Assembly (NCBI GenBank): GCA_025618425.1
Contig: CM046842.1
Coordinates: 26,971,209 to 27,035,208, forward strand
Length of the DNA: 64,000 nt
From: Heliocidaris tuberculata
Taxonomy: Eukaryota; Echinodermata; Echinoidea; Camarodonta; Echinometridae
Reading direction: 5' to 3'
Positions within the stretch are counted from its first letter, which is position 1. The number at the start of each line of letters is the position of its first letter. A model generated the notes under the pieces. That model saw only the letters and a program-made list of their open reading frames with translations, searched no databases and had not been told where the DNA came from. Positions 53,501 through 62,612 of this stretch are shown in pieces. Both the position numbers and the translations under genes were made by a program.

Positions 53501-55440
53501 CATTATCGTTCTTGATAAGGGTCCCTTTTTTCATGCTCCATAATTTGTGCCCCTATTTTATAGCGATTTAGAGCAACTTTACTTTAATTTGGTCTAGACT
53601 TGCTCGCTACGCTCGCTCACATTTATATTTGATATAGTTATGTTACTTATTAGCGGTCTTTTCAGTCTCTTATGACGAGACTGTGTTTAAACGCCTTACA
53701 GAACTTGTTTCCCTCTCTCTCTCTATAAGATGTTGTTGATCACCATGCAGCCTCACAGATCTTTAAAAAATTGCTCACTCGCTTTGCTCGCTCGCACATT
53801 AATATGCAGGTCTTCAAACCCAACTGCAAACTTTGATGCTTAAGTAAATTATATTAGAGCATGTAAGAGAGAAACATAATTGAAATCCTTATAAATGTAA
53901 TCACAATGTAGGGTATATATGACATGTATGACAATGTTTAGAGATTGTACATTTTTCCCCGATGTAGGTGCCCTTTTTTTTCCAGAAATAGCCCTTATCG
54001 GTGCCCCTAAACTTTGGAAATTTTCCCTCAACGTTGCGATCATACTCCCACTGCTTAAACTGAATTTACGCCGGTGCATTAACGAGTGAAATCAGATCAG
54101 CCCCCCCCCCCCCCCACACTTTCAAAAATGCTCCGCGGCCCCTGATGAGGAGGTGAAAATAAGTTGTGATTTTTCTCATTCTTTAAATACCATGTATACC
54201 TATCTATCTTTTTCCTGCCCTCTCCCTCCCTTCTTCTGACACAAAGACACACTCACTTTATTTTAATTTCCTCCTTTCTCCTTCTCTTTATTCTATTTTT
54301 GTTTTGCACTTTCACTTCATTTTTTTCACTTTAGTTTTAGTCGCTGGTTGAGGCAATTGTCCTTCTACCTCAACTCACTTATTAATTCTCTCTTATTTTT
54401 GCTTCTCATAATGATGCTTAATGAAATTAATATTACTGAACGACCCAATCGTGATTAAAACTTAAAGACGTTTCTGGACATGTAAATATACAAGCTTTGC
54501 TTTTAAACTTGTCTATTTGTGTTCAACATCACTTAGATCAATATTTGTGCATCATATACTTTACTTATTGACATTTAATTATTTAGCAATATATGTAGAA
54601 AAAAAAATTATATATTATTGCAGGTTTTGTATTTATTTTGTGTCATGCACTACAGCATTATGTCGATATGATTGAACACAGTCATTAATCATGAAATCTG
54701 AATTTTGAATCTGAAATCTGGAGAAATACCATAGTAACACCGTCACATGAAAATGATCGTTCTTGTAGTGCGCTTATGTATATACTTGAAATATTACGAT
54801 AAATAAGTTACAACCTTGGACAAAATTCTGCCAGCACGAGTTTATACAGTCCCATGCGATCTAAAAATGAGTGGAGTAATTTGTTGCAATCAATGAGGTA
54901 AAAGTGAACATGCATGTTTGTTTAACCATCAACTGGGTGAAAGTTACACTTAACTGGGTAGTTCAATTTTACCCAACAAATATGCATGTCCCTTTTTAAA
55001 ACAATATTTGGTAAATTTTATAAAAGTTCTCTTTTATAGTGTATGTATGCCTACCCGTATGTGTTATGAAAGATTAGAACCACTGTTGCAATAGTTTAAA
55101 GACTCACCAATGGAAGTAGTTGTTATGTTAAGTATAGGTTCCGCACCAGTTGGCATTGCCCTTCCTCCATCGCAAATGACAGGCCTAACTGAGACTTGGT
55201 ACTTGGTGTCAGGATCCAGGTCAGTTATGTTGAATTCAAACTTGCCATTGGTCTGGGATCCTGGCTGGACGAATACAAAACCTGCAGTCTTCCATGATGG
55301 GATATCATCACTGGAGCTACTTCTGTCAATCGCATAGCCACATATGGGCACATCGCCAGTGTGGAGTTCTCGCCATTGAATAGTTGCGTACGTCGTCCCG
55401 ATGGCTGTCTCAATTTGTGGATGCTCTAGGCTGGGTAGAA
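43860..55440 (-). CDS. Type I membrane protein with FN3 domains (C-terminal four exons)
   Basis: Four minus-strand exons are joined: 55440-55108, 48479-48165, 47885-47726 and 43965-43860. Their phases agree throughout (1, 1, 2, stop), and all use GT..AG. They encode two fibronectin type III domains outside the cell, a short Cys-containing stalk, one membrane helix, and a 34-residue cytoplasmic tail ending VVMNDR. Each FN3 exon starts with the same VLP-S/T-L sequence and has a PICGY motif, so they arose by exon duplication. The signal peptide and any earlier domains are not found and should lie beyond 55440. It is probably a cell-surface receptor or adhesion protein; no closer family is recognised. 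Introns of 6.6 kb and 3.8 kb contain the MITEs and the LINE described separately. Confidence 0.75.
44338..46270 (-). pseudogene. LINE reverse-transcriptase coding remnant
   Basis: Read leftwards: linker HLPWITPTIKRQMRKRDRLF; RT blocks LNPSKVSGPDEIPPRLLKLM, WRQALVTSIYKSGDKSDPSN, YRPISLTCISCKVME and NTQHGFRQGL; then, after frame breaks near 45365-45470, SSGVPQGSVIGPTLFLLFIN and the catalytic FADDCVVYR; then NWLMHFNIKKCGVM. The C-terminal part is VRPQLEYASEAWNPYT, QRAAARFLAHDYR and LFYKIHYGLVN. Presence of the FADD box and the PQG motif shows the RT family. At least three frame breaks make it inactive. Confidence 0.75.
46272..46485. mobile_element. Small MITE with telomere-like core, copy 2
   Basis: It is inserted in the LINE. 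GTTGAGAC occurs on both sides (46264-46271 and 46486-46493), an 8-base target duplication as produced by hAT elements, among others. Ends: GGTTCCATGACATTTGCTCT and the complement of GGTGACACGACATTTGCTCC. The core has CCTAAA repeats. It is related to 29086-29288. Confidence 0.75.
46326..46378. repeat. Degenerate telomere-like repeat (CCTAAA/CCCTAA)n
   Basis: About eight hexamers change from CCTAAA to CCCTAA and CCTAAT. They belong to the small MITE, not to a chromosome end. Confidence 0.8.
47320..47560. repeat. (CTA)n trinucleotide microsatellite with CCA and GCT runs
   Basis: CCACCA, TACTAC and TGCTGC runs over about 240 bases. Both strands stay open (Tyr-, Thr- and Ser-rich frames); not taken as coding. 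Confidence 0.95.
47726..47885 (-). CDS. Stalk and transmembrane exon of the membrane-protein gene
   Basis: 160 bases. The acceptor is TTTTTTAATCATACAG and the donor is TATG|GTAAGT. It continues DHPSSTVQPCKMPVLQNCTE then CPQDKPLEVPYSHWKW, and the membrane helix SFVVVVPFLILVLLVIIW. Three Cys lie in the stalk. The exon is entered in phase 1 from FN3 exon B and leaves in phase 2. Confidence 0.75.
48165..48479 (-). CDS. FN3 exon B of the membrane-protein gene
   Basis: 315 bases, phase 1-1. It reads VLPTLAQAPQSTSLTSSNVG then IRWTG, GDGPICGYVVHAKKDEDDDG, DHLEPNSEYQIAVSLINCLS and TTLPIN. It is a second FN3 domain, clearly related to exon A. The acceptor is TTATTTGATAG and the donor is G|GTACGA. Just 28 bases beyond the exon start lies the end of a TTAA MITE (48508-48998), so this intron's branch and pyrimidine signals must be within or beside the inserted element. 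Confidence 0.8.
48508..48998. mobile_element. TTAA-flanked foldback MITE (AGGGGGTACCC family), copy A
   Basis: Long terminal inverted repeats of ~200 bases start AGGGGGTACCCAATGGTGAA and enclose a unique centre of about 90 bases (TTCGCGTATTGCAGATGTGT ... TTGCGCGCATTTTGC). TTAA lies at 48504-48507 and 48999-49002. Length is 491. It lies just upstream of FN3 exon B in the intron. Non-coding. Confidence 0.85.
49381..50510. mobile_element. TATGTGACCC-ended DNA element, interrupted by a MITE
   Basis: The ends TATGTGACCCTTCACTACAA and the complement of TATGTGACCCTCCACCACAA are inverted repeats of about 34 bases that continue GACGACCAATAAG. No transposase frame. Copy B of the AGGGGGTACCC MITE sits at 49927-50415. 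A related copy is at 9415-10825. TA may be the target duplication, because TATGTG/CACATA are symmetrical. Confidence 0.7.
49927..50415. mobile_element. TTAA-flanked foldback MITE (AGGGGGTACCC family), copy B
   Basis: 489 bases with the same ~200-base arms as copy A. The asymmetric centre is in the opposite orientation. TTAA lies at 49923-49926 and 50416-50419. The related element at 9.4-10.8 kb has ATCATTTTAAAGCTGAG with no insertion, which confirms that TTAA is the target. Confidence 0.9.
50665..51077. mobile_element. TTAA-type MITE (GGCCACCGCACA family)
   Basis: The left end GGCCACCGCACATCTTACGA and the complement of the right end (AGGCCACCGCACACCTTACG) are inverted repeats. TTAA lies on the left (50661-50664) and TTAG on the right (51078-51081), probably a mutated TTAA. 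A short palindromic phrase, GTAGGCAGTCGTACGA, is near the middle. Non-coding, 413 bases. Confidence 0.65.
51171..51516. mobile_element. TTAA-flanked foldback MITE (AGGGGGTACCC family), copy C
   Basis: 346 bases: a full left arm and centre, but the right arm has lost about 140 bases after GCGCGCAA at 51436. TTAA lies at 51167-51170 and 51517-51520. Confidence 0.85.
51737..52006. mobile_element. 270-bp inverted-repeat element with 9-bp target duplication
   Basis: GTCGTTGAA occurs on both sides (51728-51736 and 52007-52015). Ends: CGGGTCCGCTCGCTATTCAT and the complement of GGGGTAACCTCGCTAGTCAT. Inside, CCGCTATTC and CTTATGAATAG recur in both orientations about ten times. A 9-base duplication is typical of Mutator-like elements; assignment is inference. 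Confidence 0.65.
52311..52612 (+). mobile_element. 3' end of a CR1-like LINE
   Basis: Non-coding sequence ending ATAGCGCTTAGAGACTTAAT, TTGCGCTATATAAAAATTG and an (ATT)n tail. This GCGCTATATAAA plus ATT-repeat end is shared with the minus-strand copy at 41995-42250. No clear coding remnant remains. Confidence 0.5.
52795..53560. repeat. Degenerate minisatellite with ATAAGTGCCCCTT-like units
   Basis: Words related to GATAAGTGCCCCTTTTCC recur about 20 times at irregular spacing of 30-60 bases (for example GACAAGTGCTCCCTTTTC, GAGAGGTGCCCCCTTCT, GATAAGTGCTTCCTTT). Further worn units appear at 53950-54020. It is probably part of a larger element delimited by G and C runs near 52045 and 54102. Confidence 0.6.
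53561..55107. other. Intron of the FN3 gene; no exon seen
   Basis: Contains CTCGCTACGCTCGCTCAC near 53600 and CTCACTCGCTTTGCTCGCTC near 53772, a C run at about 54102-54116, and otherwise AT-rich sequence. Confidence 0.35.
55108..55440 (-). CDS. FN3 exon A of the membrane-protein gene
   Basis: 333 bases, phase 1-1. It reads VLPSLEHPQIETAIGTTYAT then IQWRELHTGDVPICGYAIDR, and later FNITDLDPDTKYQVSVRPV and ICDGG. The W, the L-P/D-x-x-x-Y-x-V core and the Y in GYAIDR are the FN3 landmarks. The acceptor is CGTTAAG and the donor is GTGAGT. Two Cys residues (PICGY and VICDG) sit at positions that also hold Cys in exon B. Confidence 0.8.
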
Positions 55441-56346
55441 CTTAACGTAGAGTTTGCATGGGAAGTAAAGAGGAACCGAAATGAGAGGGAATATTAATCA
55501 AAACTCCTCACTGATGACAATCAAGTCGTAAAACACAGTTCCTATCTACAAAATCTGAACTTCCGTGCACTGAAAAAAGCAATTGTCACTAGTGAAACTA
55601 TTCATGTGATAGCTTGATTATAAACGTACATGCATTGATAAAACTACTTTAGACTGAAAAGGTTTCCATTGAGAAAAAGAGAAAAGTGTTAACAGAGTTA
55701 AATACTAATTTATATCCTAATAGTTTGGTTCTGCCTCTGTAGAATAAAATCATTAATTTCAATAATATTGTCATATGTGTTTTTCAGACGTTTTTACGTG
55801 CCATGACGTTTTGCTATTAAAGTTACCTTATAAAGCTGCTTTTTGCCACTTTCTGTCAGTATATCATCATATTTTTAATAAAAGTAAATTTGTAAATATG
55901 ATAATATTCTATTTAAATTACCTTTATACTGCTTTTAAACATTTACCAATGCATTTGAGAGCCCAGACACCCTCACTACCTTTTTTCAAGATTTGTTTTT
56001 CTTCGTATAAAATGTTGTTGTTAATATTTTTTTGTTCTCTCTGTAAAAATGTCAAACTTCAAAAAATGTATTATTTGTATATATTTTTAATATACAAAAC
56101 TTTTTTGCCAAAATAATAAAACTAGGCTCGACTGGCACTTGTGCTAACGTCTAGTTCCAATTAACTGCACCTCAGTATTAGGACATCTGCAGTATATTAC
56201 ATTTAGTTAAGTGTATATCATGTACATTCTATGATTTTATGTAGAACTAGCTGTCTCGGCGCTTCGCGCCTCGGCAGTTAGGCGCTACGCGCCTGGTTAT
56301 TACTAATTTTGTTTTGTTTTCAGTTTATCTTTATATTAATTTCTTT

Positions 56347-56390
<44 letters not shown>

Positions 56391-57868
56391 CTATATAAGA
56401 TGTAGTCATTAGTTTTATGACCCGGTAAATTTTACAATAAATACATGCCAACCGCCGAGCTGGCCCATTTCCGGTCATAATGTTGTGGTAATCAAAACAT
56501 CATGAAATCATTAAAAAAAAAAAAGAACTTGAAGAAAACCATAAAAGTGGAGCCAGAATTCCAAGTATTACGGTGCTAAATCCCTGGGGTATCGTAAAAG
56601 GTCGGAAGGATGAAAGTTGGGGCTAGGTGGTTTCATAGCACACGGAGTGGAATGAAAAATTAGAAGGGGGTTATATTGAAGAATTTCACACATGCCTAAT
56701 AACACACAGTGAGACCTAGGCACCGTCTTATAAAAGAGTTATAATTTATGAAATCACTTGCTCCGTTGAGGCTGGTCTCACTATGTGTACTCATTGGAAC
56801 ATGAATCTCAAAGTTGCGTTGAAATTGAATCAATCGTAAATCTTTTATAAGACGAAGCCCAGACTGCACAACGACTTCCCTTATCAAAATCACAACCCAT
56901 AAACTGTCAACCAGTAGCGTGCGTGCCAAATCCCCTTTGCATCCCCATTTTCAGAGCGATGAAAAAAAAAAAATCTTTGTAATTCAAAATGATGTAATTT
57001 TATTTTCTTAAGAATCAGAAAATTCAAATTAAATACAATGTCATATTCAATTTTGAAGCAGGATGATCAGTGATTGGGCTGGTACCAGAAGCGTATCTAC
57101 GGGGGGGGGGGGGGGGGCAGAGGGGGCACTTGCATGGGGTGCAAAAAACGCAAAAGAGAGAAAGAAAAAGGGGAGAAATACAAGAAAATTTTTGGACTTG
57201 GAGGGTAATTTGCACCCAAGTCAAGGACAAAATGCGTAAGAAACAGTGTTTTATAGGGTTTGAAATGTGAAAATTTTCTAAAGCTCGGTCGCCTTGCTTC
57301 AGGATCGAGCTATTTCGCGCCCCATCGGCGTTTTTAAAGTGTTAACCATTAATTGACTCTAGCTGCCTTCCCCCCCCCCCCCGCATAAGGCAGGAGCTTG
57401 TTAAAGTCTGCGCCCCCGGGTGGGCTATAGGTGCATAAAACGCACTTTCAAAGTATAGAACATTCGAAGGAAATCATAAACTTGCCTTGCAATTGCCGTG
57501 CTAAATTCCTCTAATATATTTCTTCAGGGTTTTCTTTTATTTTGCGACCCGAAAATAGAATGTTCAAAAAACAAAAAAAAAAAAAAAAAACAAAAAAAAA
57601 TCTATTGCTACGTAGCTTTTTTCCCTTGTTTGTTGTTGTTGTTGTTGTTGTTGTTTGTTTGTTTGTTTGTTTATTTGTTTCTTCTCAGGGGTAAAAAACA
57701 TTAAAAACTTCAATTTGATGTCTTTTTTCGAGAAGTGGACACTGTCTTACTGTCTTTTGAGAATTACGTAATGGCTTCCTGGTAAACGCACGTGTCTTGT
57801 GAGAGCTCCCGACATACCAACGCAAAATTGGTGAAAATATCCGTCAAATGAACTCTTATCTTTAAAAA
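55441..57868. other. No gene recognised; microsatellites and worn repeats
   Basis: This should hold upstream sequence or an intron of the FN3 gene, but no exon was recognised. Seen: GGCGCTTCGCGCC and GGCGCTACGCGCC at 56258-56302, (TA)n at 56354-56388, an inverted pair CTTATAAAAGAGTTATAATT / complement near 56728 and 56838, G run at 57101-57118, C run at 57370-57382, and A and (GTT)n runs at 57570-57670. Confidence 0.35.
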
Positions 57869-58907
57869 ATGCAAAAAGGAATACGAGACTACAACCGAAG
57901 GACACAGCAGAAAGGGAAATCACAACCGAATGCTCCTAATAAGAGCAAAAACAGTGATAAATCAGCAGACGAAAGTGAGCAACACGCTACGGGAGTCGCC
58001 ATTACTAGTGACACGTCATCGTCATTGCACGAGGATAGCAGCGCACCGGGAGCGGCCATGATACCCCAGGAACTAGTTTCTTTTATGCTGGAGTCAAGAG
58101 CCTCGTTCACTCAACTTAACGGTAAGCTTGACAAAATTATGGATGATATGGCCAATATGAAAATAGAGCTTGGAAATACAAAGAAAATTGTATCAGATCT
58201 AGAAGCAGGTCTAACTAACACTTCCGATAAGGTATCTAACATTGAAAAAAAAAGATCTACCTCAGCTACGATCTTTAATAGACAAAAAAATTGAAGAACT
58301 GGATGAAAAAATAACATTGAGTGAGATTCATGATAGAAAGCAAAACTTGCTAATTTATGGCGTGCAACAGAGAGATGAGAAAGAAAACATCTACGAGGTA
58401 GTTCAAGAAGTGTTTATTCACTTCATGGGCGTTTCTAAGGAAGAAGCTTTTCGGATCCCGCTTGCTAATGCCCACAGGCTGCCCCCTCCCACTCGTGGAG
58501 CTGCAGGATCATCAGGATCTCGTCCCCAGCCCCCCGCAATCATCGTCAGGTTCGTTAGGATGATTGATCGTGATCGCTTGCTGTATGGCTTCGAACGACG
58601 CCCACGTCAGCAAAGTTCTCACCCATTGACCAGCGCTGGTAGTGCCCAGCCGCCCCCACCGCCCCCGGATTCGTTCCCCTTCAGTAAAGTCACTATCCGC
58701 ACTGATCTGCCTCCGAAATTGAAGAGAGAGAGGGGGAGGTTGGCTTCGATCGCCTACTCGTTACGGAAAAAGGATCACCTAGCAACGAGAATAAAAATTG
58801 TGGGATCGAAGGTAATTCTGCAAACGCGCAAAATCACACGGAATGGAGCTGGAGCTGCACCAGAAAATTGGTCTTCATGGTCCGAGCCCGCTAACGGAGA
58901 AGGGTAA
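57869..58907 (+). pseudogene. LINE ORF1 protein (coiled coil, RRM, C-terminal domain), frameshifted
   Basis: The first frame (57869-58294) is hydrophilic and ends in a coiled-coil region: LVSFMLESRASFTQLNGKLD, IELGNTKKIVSDLEAGLTN. A run of nine A at about 58244 breaks the frame. The second frame (to 58907) continues SLIDKKIEELDEKITLSEIH, DRKQNLLIYGVQQRDEKEN (RRM-like), PPAIIVRFVRMIDRDRLLYG, and VTIRTDLPPKLKRERGRLAS (C-terminal domain). This is the L1-type ORF1p layout, an RNA-binding chaperone of non-LTR elements. No ORF2 follows within 3 kb, so the element is 3'-broken or an ORF1-only derivative. A sequence error in the A run would restore an intact protein. Confidence 0.75.
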
Positions 58908-59469
58908 TGAGGTTATCCACACATTCAAGTAATCCATGAGACCCTCAATATTCATATCACTGGTGTATTTCATCATAAGAGCGTTCTAACCATCAATGTT
59001 TACAGTTTCGTTTAGATCTGCAAGAACACAACCATTCTCTGGTGATGCTCCCCTCTGAAGTCTTTTGTTATTACCACTTTTAAATATTTATCATATTATT
59101 ACATGAAAATCTGATTTTGTGCGAACTCTTTTCAAGATGAATCAAGCTAATTGTTAGCGATTAATTTCTTCCTTCCTGCATGGTGAGGAAACTGACAGCC
59201 TTGCATGGGTTGACCTTTTCAGCCCTGAACTTTATTACTCTTCTTTCACTAGGTCTCACAGTAAATTCTGGTGTATACCAACTACTGACTGCAGAGTTAT
59301 CATCGCCTCATATAGTTTTTCTAAAACTATACAGGTTTTTTTTTTAAATTCTAGTTTCAAGATGATGTTAATGTAAATCTACTATTGCAGGCAAATTACT
59401 CTTTGCCTAGTAGGTTCTGTAACTCCAAGATAATCCATACAACGAAAAAAAAGGGGTTCTATGTTATAT
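58908..59469. other. No gene recognised
   Basis: Non-coding sequence after the LINE ORF1, with no ORF2 start. It leads into the tandem array. Confidence 0.35.
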
Positions 59470-61750
59470 ATAGAGGTTTATTTATTTACTGAGATACTAT
59501 CAACTCGGTTATGCATCATCGATTGTAGCTTCATATCATGTTCATTGTATTATTTTTACCTTCTTTACAACTTCCAAGACTTGAAAATAATTACATATTC
59601 TCAATCTTCTCAGAACAATGCAGGGTTCAGCAACTTGATTGCTGAGGGCTGCAGGCTGAATGACATTCACGCTTCTGTGCAAAAATCAGTTAAAATATAT
59701 CTGTAACTATGATTCTCTAAATCAAATATTTCTCCGCGCTACATACTTCTTGACTTTAAAAAGGGATTAAATTTGCAATCCAATTCTGATTATTTTTGTG
59801 ATACACTTTTCGACCGTTTCCAATACTAGGAAATGTCTCCTTCTGTGTATCTCTAAAGGACAATCAACATTTGTTGCAAAACCACATTCCATGCATACAG
59901 TGATTTAGCTTCAGCATTATAGAATGTTGAATACTGAAGTGATATCCCATGTTTTGCACTGTTGTTTGTTGGAACTAATGCCACTTCAAAATATACCTGA
60001 ATTTAGTCTCCATATAATGATAAAATGATACAAAACTTTTCGCATGGTATGAGCTTCACGTTTGTCACTTGCGTACCCTTCTATTGACAGGGGATAAAAT
60101 TTGCGATCTAATTACTGATTAATTTATGTAATGCACCTTTTGTTCCTTTTCAGAACTATGTATTTCAGAACAGTATTTTGCAGTGCTCAACCACTGATTG
60201 CTGAATGCTCAAGAACATTCATATATTGTGCTGCTGAAAAAAAAAAATGTATGTATATGTATATGTGTGTATGTGTGTATGTGTATATATGCCTGTATCC
60301 TAAATTCTCTATAATGATATAATGTTGTAGGCCTCCTTTATTTTAGCTTTATACTGTTCATTGTGTGTATTTTCCTCTGGTGCTGGAGAGGGATTAAATT
60401 TGCAATCCATTTCTAATGACTAGTTATGATGCATCTTTCTGCCCTTTCCGGGACTATGCTGGGAAATATATATTTATGTATACTTTTTCTGTATTTATTC
60501 AATGGACAATTCGTACTCTGCAAAACCACATTTTACGCATACATATCATATTGTACTTGTATCTTTATTCTCTGTGTATATGATGCATAAACTCTTCCCC
60601 CCATATGGGGTTCATGATTGTTCATTGCGTTGTAAATCAAATCTATATTCTATGGTCATGATGGTTTTGACATGGGATGAAATTTAAAGTCCAGTTCTGA
60701 TTAATTTTTGTGACGCGACTTTTTTCCCCTTTTTAAACCAGAAAATATATATATTCTTTCCTTTCCCCTATATCTGGACATAATAATAGTAATTTGCAGG
60801 TTTCGTCAACTAGATTGCCAAATGTTTAAGGATGTTCATGTTTGTACTGTTGTACACTTAACAATATACCTGTATTCAATATTCCATATATAATGATATA
60901 ATGATGCAAAACTCTTCGCCTCATATGAACTTCATGTTTACTCATAATATATCCCTCCTATGGTTTTGACAAGGGCTTAAATTTGCAATCCAACTCTAAT
61001 TAACTTCTGTGATGCATTTTTTTTTTTGCCCTCTTCAAAACTAGGATGTACTATTAAGCAGGTTCTGCAACAGATTGCTGAATGCTGAAGAATAATCATG
61101 TTTTATACTGTTGGGACTAAAACCACTTAAAATATACTTATGTATTCTCTACTTTGTACACTATGATATAATGATGCAAACTCCTTCGCTCAAAAGCTTC
61201 ATGTTTATTCACTGTACACTTTCCTTGGTCTTGGAAAGTGATTAATCTTGCATTCTTCTATCCTTTCCAAGACTAGGGGAAGTGTTTTTGCAGTACCACA
61301 ATTCCATGTATACTCAGATTTAGCTTCAATACTATAGGCTATGTAGACTGTTAAAGCCTTAAGAATATCCATGTTTTGTACTATTGCCTATTGGGTATTA
61401 ACCACTTCAGATATACTCTTTTCTCTATTCTCTATGATCAGATGATGCAATTATCCGCCTAATACAAGCATCTTGTTTGTTCATTGCATATATTTTCTAT
61501 GGTTTTGACAAGGGGTTAAATTTGCAAACCAATCCTGATCAATTATTGTGATGCATTTTTTTACCCTTCTCAAATCCGAGAAATATTTCTATTTGCCTGT
61601 ATACAGGACATTTGGTATCTGTGGGTTTCGGCAACTAAATTGCTGAATATTGAAGGATGTTCATCATAAACCACTTAAAACATATAAGTATCAGTCTGTA
61701 ATGGTTTATAATAATCATATAATGATGCGAAATTCCAATATTACTTTTGT
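59470..61750 (+). repeat. Tandem array of ~290-bp units, about seven copies
   Basis: The marker GGGATTAAATTTGCAATCC or a variant occurs at about 59763, 60090, 60388, 60675, 60972, 61227 and 61510, giving spacings of 255-328 bases. Other markers recur in the same order: GATTGCTGAATGCTGAAGAA, ATATACCTGAATTTAGTCT, ATAATGATGCAAAACTCTTC and CATGTTTATTCATTG. The copies are well diverged, so the array is old. No coding frame is conserved between units. Confidence 0.8.
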
Positions 61751-62612
61751 GAATGAAGTCGAGCATACTTGATTGATTGCTTGAAGTTCTCTGATTCTTC
61801 ATAATCCTTGATTTATCTTGACAATATATCACTGCCAGTATTAATTTCTGTATAAAAATACAAGTATGCAATGATGTCTGACTCTCTCTTGAAAACACAT
61901 GCATTCATGCATACAGTGATAGTTATTATTTTTAATACCACCACTGGTATTTGATTATTATGAGTATTAATATTTGTTGAAGTATTCAACATTGCTCTTT
62001 TAAATCTAATGTTGCAATAAAAATAGATTCTTTATCTCAGAAAACTAGAAAACGACTATATATAGTAAAATGTTCCTCGGTATTTTTGCAAAGCTTTAAG
62101 GTCATTTTTTTCTTAAATACTATACTTTTAACAAATGGAAAGTATCTATAAATAGATTACTGGACGGTAGCTCAGTCCTATGGATTTGGATTTGGTTTCT
62201 TGCTATAATAAAAATTTTGGTTTTTTACGTTCCGTATTTTCACCTGCATTTGGGAGGCCCACCCTGATTTGGGACTGGTTGCTCTATGGGAACCTATCCC
62301 TCGTCAGGGTGGACCTCCTAAGGTGTTTCATTATATGCATGGGAGCTCATCCATGTCCGTGCATGCTTCACTGAAGTATGCTTTGTAGTTCATTTATGCA
62401 CACAAAATTGTGTGTGTGCCCTATTGTTTACCAGTTGTATCTATGTATCAATGTTTCTCTATGTGTAGCCTCTTCCTTGTATTGTAACTGCTCTAATTTC
62501 TTTTCACTTTCGACTTCTATCTCTTCACAGGTCTCTGCCTTGCCCACACGCATACGATCATTGTCCGTACACGAAACGGTCTACTTCATTCCGTGTTTTA
62601 CTTTGATTCCTT
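61751..62612. other. AT-rich sequence and probable LINE leader
   Basis: From about 62161 (ACTGGACGGTAGCTCAGTCC) the sequence is less AT-rich and leads directly to the LINE ORF2 at 62613, so it may be that element's leader. No ORF1-like frame was recognised in it. Confidence 0.35.
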
